From: CAVRQM01 sp963822705
GTDB lineage: Bacteria; Pseudomonadota; Alphaproteobacteria; Acetobacterales; Acetobacteraceae
DNA: 64,000 nt
NCBI GenBank assembly: GCA_963822705.1
Contig: CAWGIX010000012.1
Location: forward strand, 372,001 to 436,000
Direction of reading: 5' to 3'
Shown here: positions 54,501 through 63,398 of the stretch, piece by piece
How the letters are laid out: every line of letters begins with the position of its first letter
Position numbering within the stretch: the stretch's first letter is position 1
Made by a program: the position numbers and the translations under genes
Notes under the pieces: model-generated
Database searches by the model: none
The model's input: only the letters and a program-made list of their open reading frames with translations
Told to the model about the DNA's origin: nothing

Positions 54501-55216
54501 TGTCGCTCGACTACATTTTCGGTCTGCTGCCGCGGCTTTTGGCCGGCACCTGGACCACCATTTTGCTTCTGGTATTATCGTGGGTATTCGGCAATGCGCT
54601 GGCGATCGGCACCGCGGTGGCGCGCACCTCCCGTTCCATGGCGCTGCGGGCGCCGAGCTGGGCCTATATCCAGGTGATCCGCGGCACGCCGCTGCTGGCG
54701 CAATTGTATCTTCTGTATTACGGCCTGGGCAGCGTGTTCGCGAACATGCCGGGCTTGCGGGCGAGTTTCCTCTGGCCGGTGCTGCGCGACGGGTTCTGGT
54801 ACGCGGTGGTGGCGCTGGCGGTCAGCACCGGGGCCTATTCGGGAGAAATTCTGCGCGGCGCCATTGCCGCGGTGCCGGCAGGCGAGATCGAGGCGGCGCG
54901 GGCGCTGGGCTTGCGGCCGCGGCATGTGACCAGGCTGATCGTGCTGCCGCGCGCCATTCAGGCGTGTCTGCCGGCACTTGGGGGCGAGACGATCCTGCTG
55001 CTGAAATCCACCGCACTGGCGTCGACCGTCACCGTGCTGGACGTGATGGGGCAGGCGCAAAAGGCCCGCTCCGAAAGTTTCCGGGTCTACGACACGCTGC
55101 TCAGCGCCGCGGCGGTCTACATTCTGCTTACACTGGTCATCACCCGGCTGTTCGCGTGGGCCGAACTGCGGATGAACCGCGAACGCCGTCTGGTGTTGAT
55201 GAACGCGGGCAAGTGA
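54500..55216 (+). CDS. Polar amino acid ABC transporter permease (HisM type)
   Basis: 238 residues. MSLDYIFGLLPRLLAGTWTT, IQVIRGTPLLAQLYLLYYGL (RGTPLL motif), AYSGEILRGAIAAVPAGEIE and EAA loop ARALGLRPRHVTRLIVLPRA. Partner of the HisQ-type permease. Convergent with the binding-protein gene; a REP-like element lies between the two. Confidence 0.85.
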   Translation: MSLDYIFGLLPRLLAGTWTTILLLVLSWVFGNALAIGTAVARTSRSMALRAPSWAYIQVIRGTPLLAQLYLLYYGLGSVFANMPGLRASFLWPVLRDGFWYAVVALAVSTGAYSGEILRGAIAAVPAGEIEAARALGLRPRHVTRLIVLPRAIQACLPALGGETILLLKSTALASTVTVLDVMGQAQKARSESFRVYDTLLSAAAVYILLTLVITRLFAWAELRMNRERRLVLMNAGK

Positions 55217-55227
55217 GGCAACGGCGC

Positions 55228-55264
55228 CCTCACCCCGGCCCTCTCCCGCAAGCGCGGGAGAGGG
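55228..55264. repeat. REP-like palindromic element
   Basis: 37 bp starting CCTCACCCCGGCCCTCTCCC with an inner hairpin CCCTCTCCCGC/GCGGGAGAGGG. Identical over 37 bp to the right-hand unit (reverse orientation) of the pair at 29244-29325. Lies between convergent permease and binding-protein genes. Confidence 0.85.
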
Positions 55265-55275
55265 AGAGCGCTGCT

Positions 55276-56073
55276 TCAGCTCCCGTAGACGTCGAAGCTG
55301 AAGTACTTTTTTGCCAGCTTGTCGTAGGTGCCGTCGGCGCGGATCTTCTTGATGCCGTCGTCGAGTTCCGCCTTCAGCTTGGTATCGGACTTGCGCAGGC
55401 CGCCGCCGACGCCGTCGCCGAACACGGCGCGATCGAAGTTCGCCGGGATGACCAGTTTCACCTCAAAATTCTTGCCCTGGTCGCTCTTGAGGAAATCGTC
55501 GAGCGCGATCGAGTCCGCCACCGCCGCGTCGATCCGCCCCGCCACCAGATCGGCGTCCGCGTTGTCCTGGGTGTCGTACGTCTTGATGGTGACGTCCTTG
55601 CCCATGTATTTCTGCACGAACGCCGCGTGCGTGGTGGAGGTCTGCACGCCGACGGTCTTGCCCTTCAGCGCCGAGTAGTCATGCAGGCCGAGTTTCAGGG
55701 GCGTGCTCTTGGCGGCGATGATCTCGGCCGGCGTGTTGTAGTATTTATCCGTGAATGCGATCTGCTTTTCGCGCTCGGGCGTGATCGACATCGACGACCA
55801 GATCACGTCGATCTTTTTTGCGTTGAGGGCCGGAATGATGCCGTCCCAGGCAGTGCCGACCATTTCGCATTTCAGCTTTTCGGCGGCGCAGACCGCGTTC
55901 ATCAGGTCCACTTCAAAACCGACCCATTTGCCGGTGGAGTCCTGGCTGGTGAAGGGCGGATAGGGTTCTGCCGCGGCGCCGAATTTCAGCACCTTGTCGG
56001 CTGCCTGCGCACCGGCGCCGAACGCCAAAAGCGCCGCCCCTGCCAGCAGCGCCCAGATTTTGCCTCGCCTCAT
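55276..56073 (-). CDS. Polar amino acid ABC transporter substrate-binding protein
   Basis: 265 residues from ATG 56073. Signal peptide WALLAGAALLAFGAGAQA, then family 3 solute-binding features: KFGAAAEPYPPFTSQDSTGK, WVGFEVDLMNAVCAAEKLKC, MVGTAWDGIIPALNAKKIDV, SMSITPEREKQIAFTDKYYN and GVQTSTTHAAFVQKYMGKDV. Likely binds a basic or polar amino acid. Although on the opposite strand, it sits beside the HisQ/HisM-type permeases and is their probable partner. Confidence 0.85.
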   Translation of the reverse strand: MRRGKIWALLAGAALLAFGAGAQAADKVLKFGAAAEPYPPFTSQDSTGKWVGFEVDLMNAVCAAEKLKCEMVGTAWDGIIPALNAKKIDVIWSSMSITPEREKQIAFTDKYYNTPAEIIAAKSTPLKLGLHDYSALKGKTVGVQTSTTHAAFVQKYMGKDVTIKTYDTQDNADADLVAGRIDAAVADSIALDDFLKSDQGKNFEVKLVIPANFDRAVFGDGVGGGLRKSDTKLKAELDDGIKKIRADGTYDKLAKKYFSFDVYGS

Positions 56074-56166
56074 TCTCAGCTCTCCCCATTTTGCGGTTCG
56101 CCGCGGCCCGTTGGCCGCCCGTGCCGCCAGCACACACCAATGCGCGCAGGATGGCAACTTTGGCGC

Positions 56167-57129
56167 CTACCCGCGCCCTCCGGCGACGCGCGGCGGCGCG
56201 ATGCGGAGCAGACGCCGCAGCCCGGCGGCCTGCTGCGCGCCCCAGCCGCCGCCGGCCAGCGCCGGCTCGGCAGTGGGGTCGCCGGTGGCGACAAAATCGC
56301 GGGAAAAATCGGCGGTGCCGAACAGCATGTCCCACCACGGCAGCACCGCGCCGAAATTGCAGCTCCGCTGGCCGGCCGCCAAAATCCCGTGATGCGCGCG
56401 ATGAAACCGCGGCGAGATCAGCAGCCGCTCGCCCAGCGCCCCGAAGCGTACCCGCGTATTGGCGTGCGACAGGCTTTCGAGGAATTTCAGCACCAGAACC
56501 AGGAGCGGAAACTGCAGCGGCGGCACGCCGATGAGCAGACCCACCGCAAGGAACCAGGCGAAACTCATGAGTTCGTCGAGCAGATGATTGCGGTCGTCGG
56601 ACCAGAACGTCATTTGCGTCTGCGCGTGGTGCAGCGAATGCAGCGCGTACCACCAGCCGAAAATGTGGCTCAGGCGGTGCCGCCAGTAGTCGGCGAAATC
56701 GAGAATGATGACGTAGAACAGGAATGTCAGCGTCTGCTGGCCGAGAAGAAACGGAAACAGCCGCTCCAGCGTCGGCGGCACGTAGCCGTGGTCGGTCAAA
56801 AATCCATTGAGCCGGGTCTGCAACGCATAGAACAGCACGAACGTGACCAGCGGCAGCAGTCCAACGCGCGCCACCAGCGTGTAGAGCACGTCGACCCCGA
56901 TCGCCCTGCGGTCCGGCCAGCGCTCGACCGGCCAAAGCCGCTCCATCGGAACGCAAACCGCATAGGTGACCGCCACCTGCACGGCGCCGTAGACGGCGAA
57001 CAGCGCCCAGCCGTAGCCCGCGTCCTCCCACTGCATCAGGTCCAGTCCGTACAGCAGCGGCAGCACAAGATGGGTCTGCAACAGGCCGGCCATGAAATCG
57101 AACGGTGCGGTCAGCGCGTCCATGCTCAT
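56167..57129 (-). CDS. Sterol desaturase/fatty acid hydroxylase family membrane protein
   Basis: 320 residues (ATG 57129 or 57123). Multi-span protein with the three His clusters of the di-iron family: DYWRHRLSHIFG, WYALHSLHHAQTQM and FHRAHHGILAAG, after spans such as VGLLPLVTFVLFYAL and FLFYVIILDFADYW. Likely hydroxylates or desaturates a lipid such as a hopanoid, sterol-like or ornithine lipid; which one is not evident. It follows the beta-propeller gene by 9 nt. Confidence 0.8.
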   Translation of the reverse strand: MSMDALTAPFDFMAGLLQTHLVLPLLYGLDLMQWEDAGYGWALFAVYGAVQVAVTYAVCVPMERLWPVERWPDRRAIGVDVLYTLVARVGLLPLVTFVLFYALQTRLNGFLTDHGYVPPTLERLFPFLLGQQTLTFLFYVIILDFADYWRHRLSHIFGWWYALHSLHHAQTQMTFWSDDRNHLLDELMSFAWFLAVGLLIGVPPLQFPLLVLVLKFLESLSHANTRVRFGALGERLLISPRFHRAHHGILAAGQRSCNFGAVLPWWDMLFGTADFSRDFVATGDPTAEPALAGGGWGAQQAAGLRRLLRIAPPRVAGGRG

Positions 57130-57138
57130 GCTTTGGGC

Positions 57139-58086
57139 TCAGTGCGCCTCTGGATCCATATACAGGCCGTGCGGGCTGCGGCCGACCTCGGCGGTCTGAT
57201 ACGTCCCGGTTACCGGGTCCAGCACCGCCACGCTGCGCGCGAACCGCTGGGTGATCCACAGCTTGCCGTCGGGCGCAAACGCGATATCGTCGGGCCCGCT
57301 TGGCACCTTGAACGTGCGCAGCGGCGCCAAAGTCTTGGCGTCCACCGCAGTGGTGCTGCCGGCCACCCGGTTGTTCACCCAGATCGTTTCGCCATCCGGC
57401 GACAGGAACAGCGTGTGGCAGCCCGCTTCGGTGCGCACTTTGCGCTCCAGATGACCGTCGACCGGATCGACCACCGAGAATCCGTCCTCGCCCATGTCCG
57501 CAACCAGCACTTTGCCGTCGTGCCACATCACCCCGGCCGGGGTACGGCCGACCGGCGAGATCCAGCGCACCGCCATGGCGCGCAGGTCGATGGCGGCCAG
57601 GCGGTTCGTCCCCTGCAGGCTGACGAACACCATGGAACCGTCCGGCGCGTAGGCGAGGTGGCTCGGCATGGAGGAAAGCGCAAACCGGTGTACCAAGCTC
57701 ATGCTGGCGGCGTCGTAGACATCCACCTGGTTGCGGGCCAGGCCGTTGACCACCAGAAATTTTCCGTCCGGGCTGAACCCCAGCTGGTACGGGTCGGCCA
57801 CCGGCACGCGCCGGCGCAGCGCAAAGGTCTTGGCGTCCAGGTCCAAGATTTCGTTGGCCACGGTGTCGCCGACCAGCAGCCCTTTTCCGTCCGGGGTCGG
57901 CACGACGTGGTGCGGCTCGCGCAGTACCGGAATGCGGCGCAACTCGTGCAGCGTGTCCAGGTCGACCACCGACAGCGAGGCGCCGGCCGAGTTGATCACC
58001 AGCACCGCGCCATGGGCCAAAACCCTCGGCGCGAAGGCGGCACTCCACAGCAGCATGGTCAGCAGGGCGGCGGCCGTCACGCGCAT
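57139..58086 (-). CDS. Exported YVTN-type beta-propeller protein
   Basis: 315 residues from ATG 58086. Signal peptide LLTMLLWSAAFAPRVLA, then about seven repeats of the YVTN/NHL-like type: VVDLDTLHELRRIPVL, VPTPDGKGLLVGDTVANEIL, FSPDGKFLVVNGLARNQVDV, YAPDGSMVFVSLQGTNRLAA, LSPDGETIWVNNRVAGSTTA and FAPDGKLWITQRFARSVAVL. Periplasmic; such propellers bind partners or ligands, but no activity can be assigned. Probably co-transcribed with the downstream hydroxylase-like gene. Confidence 0.75.
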   Translation of the reverse strand: MRVTAAALLTMLLWSAAFAPRVLAHGAVLVINSAGASLSVVDLDTLHELRRIPVLREPHHVVPTPDGKGLLVGDTVANEILDLDAKTFALRRRVPVADPYQLGFSPDGKFLVVNGLARNQVDVYDAASMSLVHRFALSSMPSHLAYAPDGSMVFVSLQGTNRLAAIDLRAMAVRWISPVGRTPAGVMWHDGKVLVADMGEDGFSVVDPVDGHLERKVRTEAGCHTLFLSPDGETIWVNNRVAGSTTAVDAKTLAPLRTFKVPSGPDDIAFAPDGKLWITQRFARSVAVLDPVTGTYQTAEVGRSPHGLYMDPEAH

Positions 58087-58254
58087 CGCGTCACCTCGGG
58101 TTCGACGGCGGTCTAGCATATCCGCGCCGCTCCGCAGCAGCTTGCCTGTTGCATAGGCAGACTGCGTCCGACCCGAGCCGGTGCTGATCGGTGAAATTCA
58201 GGATAACGGGCGGAGGTGCGCCGGCACCTGTCGGGGTGAGCACGGGCAAGCGAT

Positions 58255-58647
58255 CTATTCGGCCCAGTCCCTTGGCTCGATCCGCGGCTCGGCTCGTGCG
58301 CGGACCGGCGGGCTTTCGCTCCTCCCGGCTCGGCCTCGAGAATCCCGGATGGAGGGCAAAAGCTCCGGATCGGCGCGGTAGCCGCGGGGTGCGTCCCGGC
58401 CGCGTACCGGCGGCAACTCCTCGCCGATGGGGGCCGGAAGGCGCAGGACCAGCGAGCGGAGTTGCTGCTCGATCTCGTCCAGCCGTACCTCGATCGTCTC
58501 CAGCCGGCTTTTGACTCCGAACACGTTGAACGGAACCAGCAGCGCCAGCAGGCAATAGAGGGCGATGGGCACGAGCAGCAGCACGGGCACCCACTCGGGC
58601 ATCCAGGCTGGCAGCGGGATCGATCCCAAGCCGAAGGGCAGGTCCAT
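58255..58647 (-). CDS. Small single-span membrane protein with coiled coil
   Basis: 130 residues. One hydrophobic span (WVPVLLLVPIALYCLLALLV), then a short coiled coil (KSRLETIEVRLDEIEQQLRS) and an Arg/Pro-rich polar tail. No recognised family. The layout (span, then coiled coil facing the cytosol) is common in small envelope proteins. Stands alone between the beta-propeller gene and the transaminase. Confidence 0.5.
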   Translation of the reverse strand: MDLPFGLGSIPLPAWMPEWVPVLLLVPIALYCLLALLVPFNVFGVKSRLETIEVRLDEIEQQLRSLVLRLPAPIGEELPPVRGRDAPRGYRADPELLPSIRDSRGRAGRSESPPVRARAEPRIEPRDWAE

Positions 58648-58766
58648 GTGGCCAGTCTAGCAGCGAGGCGAAGCCATCCGCATCCCGCCCCGGGGTAGAT
58701 TTGCCGTGCGTCCCGTGTCACCTGTGGCCCCGGTCCCCCAAGTTCCGTCCCACGCCGGTCCTTTCC

Positions 58767-59909
58767 ATGGCCGAGGAACTCATGTTGCTGCTGATCCCCG
58801 GCCCCGTGTCGACCCACCCCGCGGTGAAGGCGGCCATGACCCGGGACATCGCGCCGTGGGACGACGATTTCCGCGCCCTCTACGCCTCGGTGCGGAGCAA
58901 GCTCCTCGCCCTGGCGGAGGTTGATCCGGCGGTCCATGCGGTGCTGCCGCTGCAGGGGTGCGGCCATTTCGGCATGGAGGCGGCGATCCGCACCATGGTG
59001 CCCGCCGATACCGGCCGGCTGCTGGTGCCGCTGACCGGATCGTACGGCGTGCGCATGGCGCGGCTGGCACGAGAAGCGGGGCGGCATGTGATCGAACTGC
59101 CGATCCCTCCGTTCAGCCCGATCGAGCCGTCGGCGGTGGCCGCCGCCTTGCGGGCGGACGCGGCCATTACCCATGTTGGCCTTGTCTATAGCGAGACCAG
59201 TACCGGCGTGGTGCATGACCCGGCCGCGGTAGGCGCCGTGGTGCGTGCCGCCGGGCGGGCAATGATCGTAGACGCTGTGTCGGCGTTCGGTGCGCTGCCG
59301 CTGGCATTGGCGGCGCAGCCCGAAATCCAGGCCGTCGTCTTCACCTCGAACAAATGCCTGGAGGGAATGCCGGGGCTGTCTTTCACCCTGGCGCGCATCG
59401 ATGCGCTCGAACGCGCCACCCCGGCCGGCAGTTGGTGCCTGGACCTGGGCGACCTGTTCCGCCATACCCGCGGCCACGGCGCGGGCACGTTCCGGTTCAC
59501 CCCGCCGGCCCAGGTGCTGGCCGCGTGCGAAGTGGCGCTTGACCTGCATCGCCAGGAAGGCGGAGCCGCGGCCCGGCTCGCCCGCTACCGGGCCAACTCC
59601 CGCGCACTGCGGCACGGCATGGAGGCGATCGGGCTGATTCCCTACCTTGCGCCTGGGGTGCAGGGTCCGATCGTGATGAACGTGCGGGCACCCGATGACC
59701 CGGCGTGGTCGCTGCAGCACTTCGTGCGGGAATTGAAGGATCGAGGGTTCCTCATCAGCAATTTCTTCGATACGCCGGAGCCGAGCTTTCGCGTCGGCTG
59801 TATCGGCCAGGTGACCGAAGCCGACATGCATGGCTTCGTGACCAGCGTGGACATGGCCCTGTCCTCAATGGGCGTGCAAAACCGCGGGCCGGCTCGCCGG
59901 GCAGCCTGA
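58767..59909 (+). CDS. Class V aminotransferase, 2-aminoethylphosphonate:pyruvate transaminase-like
   Basis: 380 residues from ATG 58767. LLLIPGPVSTHPAVKAAMTR and DIAPWDDDF resemble PhnW-type and serine:glyoxylate-type enzymes. PLP lysine Lys196 in FTSNKCLEGMPGLSF is PhnW-like (SANKCIQG pattern), and the cofactor-phosphate region is QGCGHFGMEAA. VDAVSAFGALPLAL carries the PLP-stacking Asp. No phosphonatase or phosphonate transporter is next to it, so AEP may not be the substrate; serine/glyoxylate or alanine/glyoxylate activity is an alternative. Confidence 0.7.
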   Translation: MAEELMLLLIPGPVSTHPAVKAAMTRDIAPWDDDFRALYASVRSKLLALAEVDPAVHAVLPLQGCGHFGMEAAIRTMVPADTGRLLVPLTGSYGVRMARLAREAGRHVIELPIPPFSPIEPSAVAAALRADAAITHVGLVYSETSTGVVHDPAAVGAVVRAAGRAMIVDAVSAFGALPLALAAQPEIQAVVFTSNKCLEGMPGLSFTLARIDALERATPAGSWCLDLGDLFRHTRGHGAGTFRFTPPAQVLAACEVALDLHRQEGGAAARLARYRANSRALRHGMEAIGLIPYLAPGVQGPIVMNVRAPDDPAWSLQHFVRELKDRGFLISNFFDTPEPSFRVGCIGQVTEADMHGFVTSVDMALSSMGVQNRGPARRAA

Positions 59910-60016
59910 CCTCCCGCCCAGGCAAACACGAGCGAGTGGCCTGCCGACCGGAGCCAGCATAGAGTGCAGCAGGACGATCGGAATTGGGTGAACCGGAGGA
60001 GCGTCTGACTTCTCGA

Positions 60017-62215
60017 ATGACCCGCCGCCTGGCCGCCATTCTGGCTGCTGACGTCGCCGGTTACTCGCGCCTCATGCACGAGAACGAGGAGGCGACGCAC
60101 GCGCAATTCATCGAGGTCATGAGCGGCGTGGTCGAGCCGGCAATCGCCCAACATGGTGGGCGCGCCGTCAAAAGCACGGGCGACGGTTTCTTGGCCGAAT
60201 TCGGCAGCGCTGTCGAAGCGGTCGGCTGCGCCCTGCAGTTTCAGAACGATATCGCGGTGATCACCGCTGACGACCCGGACCAGATGCGGCTCGAATTCCG
60301 CGTCGGCATCCATCTCGGCGAGGTGATCGTCGAGGATCGCGACATCTATGGCGACGGCGTCAATATCGCCGCACGCCTCGACGGCCTGGCCGACCCCGGC
60401 GGCATCATGGTTTCCGAAGCGGTCCACGAGAACGTTCGTGGGCGCCTGTCCTGCGGATTCGAGGACCTCGGCGACCAGCAGGTGAAGAACATCGCCCGGC
60501 CGTTGCGGGTGTTCCGCGTTCTGCCAACCGCGCTTCGCGCCGAGCCGGCCGCGAGACATTCCATCGCGTCGGAAAAACCCTCCGTCGTCGTGCTGCCGTT
60601 CCAGAACCTGAGCAACGACCCCGAACAGGACCATTTCGTCGATGGGATCGTCGAGGACGTCACCACGGCGCTGGCCCGATTCCATTGGCTGTTCGTGATC
60701 GCACGAAAATCCGCCTTTGCTTACAAGGGGCGCGACGTCGATGTCAGGGAGGTCGGACGCGAACTGGGCGCTCGCTACGTCGTGGAAGGCAGCCTGCGGA
60801 AGGCAGGCAACCGTTTGCGCATTTCCGGCCAGGCAGCTCGCGCCGACACCGGCGCGCATCTCTGGGTCGAGCGCTACGACTACGATCTGATAGACGTTTT
60901 TGCCGCGCAGGACGAGACGACTGCGAAAATCGTCAGCGCCCTTGTGCCTGTGCTGGAGCGCGCCGAAATCGAGCGTGCGCGACGCAAGCCGGCGCAAAAC
61001 CTCGACGCCTACGACCTTTACCTGCGGGCGCTGGCGGCGCACCGGACTCCCTCGCAGACCTGCAACGAGGAAGCCCGCACGCTGATCAGGCATGCCCTGA
61101 CGCTTGATCCATATTTTGTCCCGGCCCTGGTGCTGGCGGATGCGAGCATCGCGGCCGGTGTCGCAAAAGGATGGCTGCCGACGGAGGCTCTGGCCAGCGC
61201 ACTGCGCCACGCACGGTTTGCAGTCGAGCTCGCGCCGGAAGATGCCGACGCATTGGCCGCACTCGCACTACGCATGGCGGCGATGACAGGTGACGGCGAC
61301 CAGGCCGTGGCGTTGGCGCGACGGGCGACCATGGCCAATCCGTACTCGAAGTCCGTCTGGTGCAAGAGCGGGTACACCTGTCTATATGCCGGGGAACACG
61401 AGCAGGCTCTCGATCTGCTCCGGCATTCGCAGCAACTCGGTTCCGATGACGACGAGGGCTGGAGCGGCATCGGATACGCGTTGGTCGGCACTGGGCGCGA
61501 CAATGAGGCGATCGAGGCCGCACGCCGGGCCGCTCATCATAATCCGGGCTCGACCGATGCACTTCTCATCCTCGCGGCCGGTTTGGCCTTGACGGACCAT
61601 CGCGACGAGGCCGCGGCAGCCATAAGGCGCCTGCTGCAATTGGACGCCAACTGCTCGATCGGGGCTGTCAGGCGCCAATTCGGACTCACCGAAATGGGTG
61701 GCATTCGATTGTGCGAGGGTCTGCGCCGGGCCGGACTTGCCGAAACGATCGTCCGGCCGGTTCGCGGCGGCGAGGCCGCGGCTGATGGCGGGAACGCGGC
61801 CGCTATTCTAGCGCTGCACGTCCCGCAGGAGCCGCGCCGCATTCTGCTTGTGAGCCAGCCGGACGTGCCGACCCGCGAGATCACGATCGGCCCGGCACCG
61901 CTGCTGATCGGCCGGGCTGCCGATGCCGATCTGGTACTGAACGACAACCGCGTCTCGCGCGCGCATTGCCGGATTACGCTTGCCAGCGGGGAGGTAAGTG
62001 CCACGGATCTCAATTCGACCAACGGCACCTTGGTCGACGGCCGCCTGACCACCGGCACGACGGCCCTGAAACCCGGTGCGGTGCTCCAGATCGGCTCCTG
62101 CCGGTTGGAATATCGGTGTGAAGACCCGTTCGACCCGGAGGGCACGATCGGCGCGGCCTCATTGGACAGCCTTCCCGAACTGATGCGGCGGCACGGTTTT
62201 GCTGGAGGAGATTGA
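60017..62215 (+). CDS. Class III adenylate/guanylate cyclase fused to TPR and FHA domains
   Basis: 732 residues from ATG 60017; a TTG at 59984 is less likely. N-terminal cyclase catalytic domain (~1-180): LAAILAADVAGYSRLMHENE (metal Asp12), AVKSTGDGFLAEFGSA (second Asp), RVGIHLGEVIVEDRDIYGDG and VNIAARLDGLADPGG. Then a TolB-like segment (SVVVLPFQNLSNDPEQDHFV, ARYVVEGSLRKAGNRLRISG), TPR-like helices (~330-590) and a C-terminal FHA domain (~635-705; LLIGRAADADLVLNDNRVSR-AHCR, LNSTNGTLVDGR). Cyclase-TolB-TPR proteins are common in this bacterial group; the FHA end adds a phosphothreonine reader, linking cyclic nucleotide output to Ser/Thr kinase signals (inference). Cytosolic. Confidence 0.85.
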   Translation: MTRRLAAILAADVAGYSRLMHENEEATHAQFIEVMSGVVEPAIAQHGGRAVKSTGDGFLAEFGSAVEAVGCALQFQNDIAVITADDPDQMRLEFRVGIHLGEVIVEDRDIYGDGVNIAARLDGLADPGGIMVSEAVHENVRGRLSCGFEDLGDQQVKNIARPLRVFRVLPTALRAEPAARHSIASEKPSVVVLPFQNLSNDPEQDHFVDGIVEDVTTALARFHWLFVIARKSAFAYKGRDVDVREVGRELGARYVVEGSLRKAGNRLRISGQAARADTGAHLWVERYDYDLIDVFAAQDETTAKIVSALVPVLERAEIERARRKPAQNLDAYDLYLRALAAHRTPSQTCNEEARTLIRHALTLDPYFVPALVLADASIAAGVAKGWLPTEALASALRHARFAVELAPEDADALAALALRMAAMTGDGDQAVALARRATMANPYSKSVWCKSGYTCLYAGEHEQALDLLRHSQQLGSDDDEGWSGIGYALVGTGRDNEAIEAARRAAHHNPGSTDALLILAAGLALTDHRDEAAAAIRRLLQLDANCSIGAVRRQFGLTEMGGIRLCEGLRRAGLAETIVRPVRGGEAAADGGNAAAILALHVPQEPRRILLVSQPDVPTREITIGPAPLLIGRAADADLVLNDNRVSRAHCRITLASGEVSATDLNSTNGTLVDGRLTTGTTALKPGAVLQIGSCRLEYRCEDPFDPEGTIGAASLDSLPELMRRHGFAGGD

Positions 62216-62225
62216 AGTCAAAACC

Positions 62226-63181
62226 TTACGGCTGCGTGCCAACCCTCGGTCCACGCCGCACCCTGAGCCCGGAGGGCGAGTCAGCGTTGCCCGGCCGGCA
62301 TCGACGCCGTCCACGACCACGGAAATAGGCAGCCGGCGACTCGGTTACCGTGAGCGGCGCCTCTCCGGCGGGATCGCCGTCGGTCTGGGCAGGGACGTGG
62401 GCGCTCGACACCGTGATCTCGCTGGCCCTGAGCAGTCGCAACCCCGGCATGTGCGGCAGCAGGTTCAGCGGCAGGGCGGCCCCGTACATCAGCGCCGACC
62501 AGGGCCCGGAGCGATCGAACACCGCCACGGTGAACCCGCGCATGCCGGGTCTCGCCTCGGGCGCCAACTGGTAGCGGCCGCCGTACAGCCGGCCCTTGCT
62601 GACGATGACGCTGCCCGCCTCGATTGGCGTTCCGTCCACCTCGATCCGGATCGGCGCAAAACGGTAGCGGACGATTTCCCGCAGTCCCTGCGCCATGTAG
62701 GCGGTGGGACCCAGACCGCGCTTCAGCCAGGGCTGCAGCCCATGCACCACCTGGGCGTCGAACCCCGCCCCGAGCATCTGCAGGAACATCAACTCGGCAC
62801 CCTCGGGGCGGAGCACCCGCCCCGGCCAGACCAGCCGGGTGCGCCCGAGCGCGAGCGCAGCGGCCACCGCGCGGGGCGCGAACGGCAGGCAAAGCTCGTG
62901 CGCCAGCACGTTGGCCGTGCCGAGCGGAATGATCCCGAGCCGGCACTCCGAACCCGGCCAGGCCGCGCGCTACTTCGGCGATGGTGCCGTCGCCGCCCGC
63001 CGCCACCACGAGCCTGCGCCCGCAGCGGGCGGCCTCGCGGGCAGAGTTGGGTCGCATGGCCAGCCCGCAGCGTCTCGGCCAGTTCCAGCCGAACCCCGAT
63101 GCGCCGCAATCACGTCCAGCACGCGCCACAGCAGATGGCGACGCGCCGCCGTCCGGCGGCGGGATTGAAGACGAACAGCAT
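62226..63181 (-). CDS. YegS/diacylglycerol-kinase-like lipid kinase (several frameshifts)
   Basis: ATG 63181 opens MLFVFNPAAGRR, the nucleotide-binding start of the DAGK-catalytic family. Further pieces in alternating frames: HLLWRVLDVIAAHRG, RLELAETLRAGHATQ, RRLVVAAGGDGTIAEVARGL (GGDGT motif), LGIIPLGTANVLAHELCLPF, then an intact C-terminal half (FLQMLGAGFDAQVVHGLQPW, AYMAQGLREIVRYRF, SVIVSKGRLYGGRYQLAPEA). About four frame changes lie between 62900 and 63170. Phosphorylates a lipid such as diacylglycerol or a ceramide-like base. It ends 10 nt from the cyclase gene, convergent with it. Confidence 0.7.
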
Positions 63182-63398
63182 CGACGGGCAAGCGACTCGC
63201 GGATGAACAAAGCGACCATGCTGTGCCAACATGGCGGTTCATGAATCTGTCCGCGTCAGTGCGATGATATTACGATTGCGAGTCAGACACGCGGGTTGTC
63301 GCGCAAAGTTCACGTGCACGACGCGAGACAAGTCGTATGTCTTTCTCCCGGCTATAGCGGCCAGCGAGTCGCCCTCGGATCGAACGGCGGACGGTCGC
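63182..63398. other. Divergent intergenic region
   Basis: 217 bp between the lipid-kinase-like gene and the phosphatase gene. It has a locally less GC-rich part near 63260-63290 that could hold promoters, but no clear -35/-10 pair or RNA gene is visible. Confidence 0.3.

Noticed and set aside
54475..58116. A 1213-codon plus-strand open frame
   Set aside because: It runs through an amino acid permease in another frame and then antisense to three recognisable minus-strand genes; its translation is Arg/Gln/His-rich shadow sequence.
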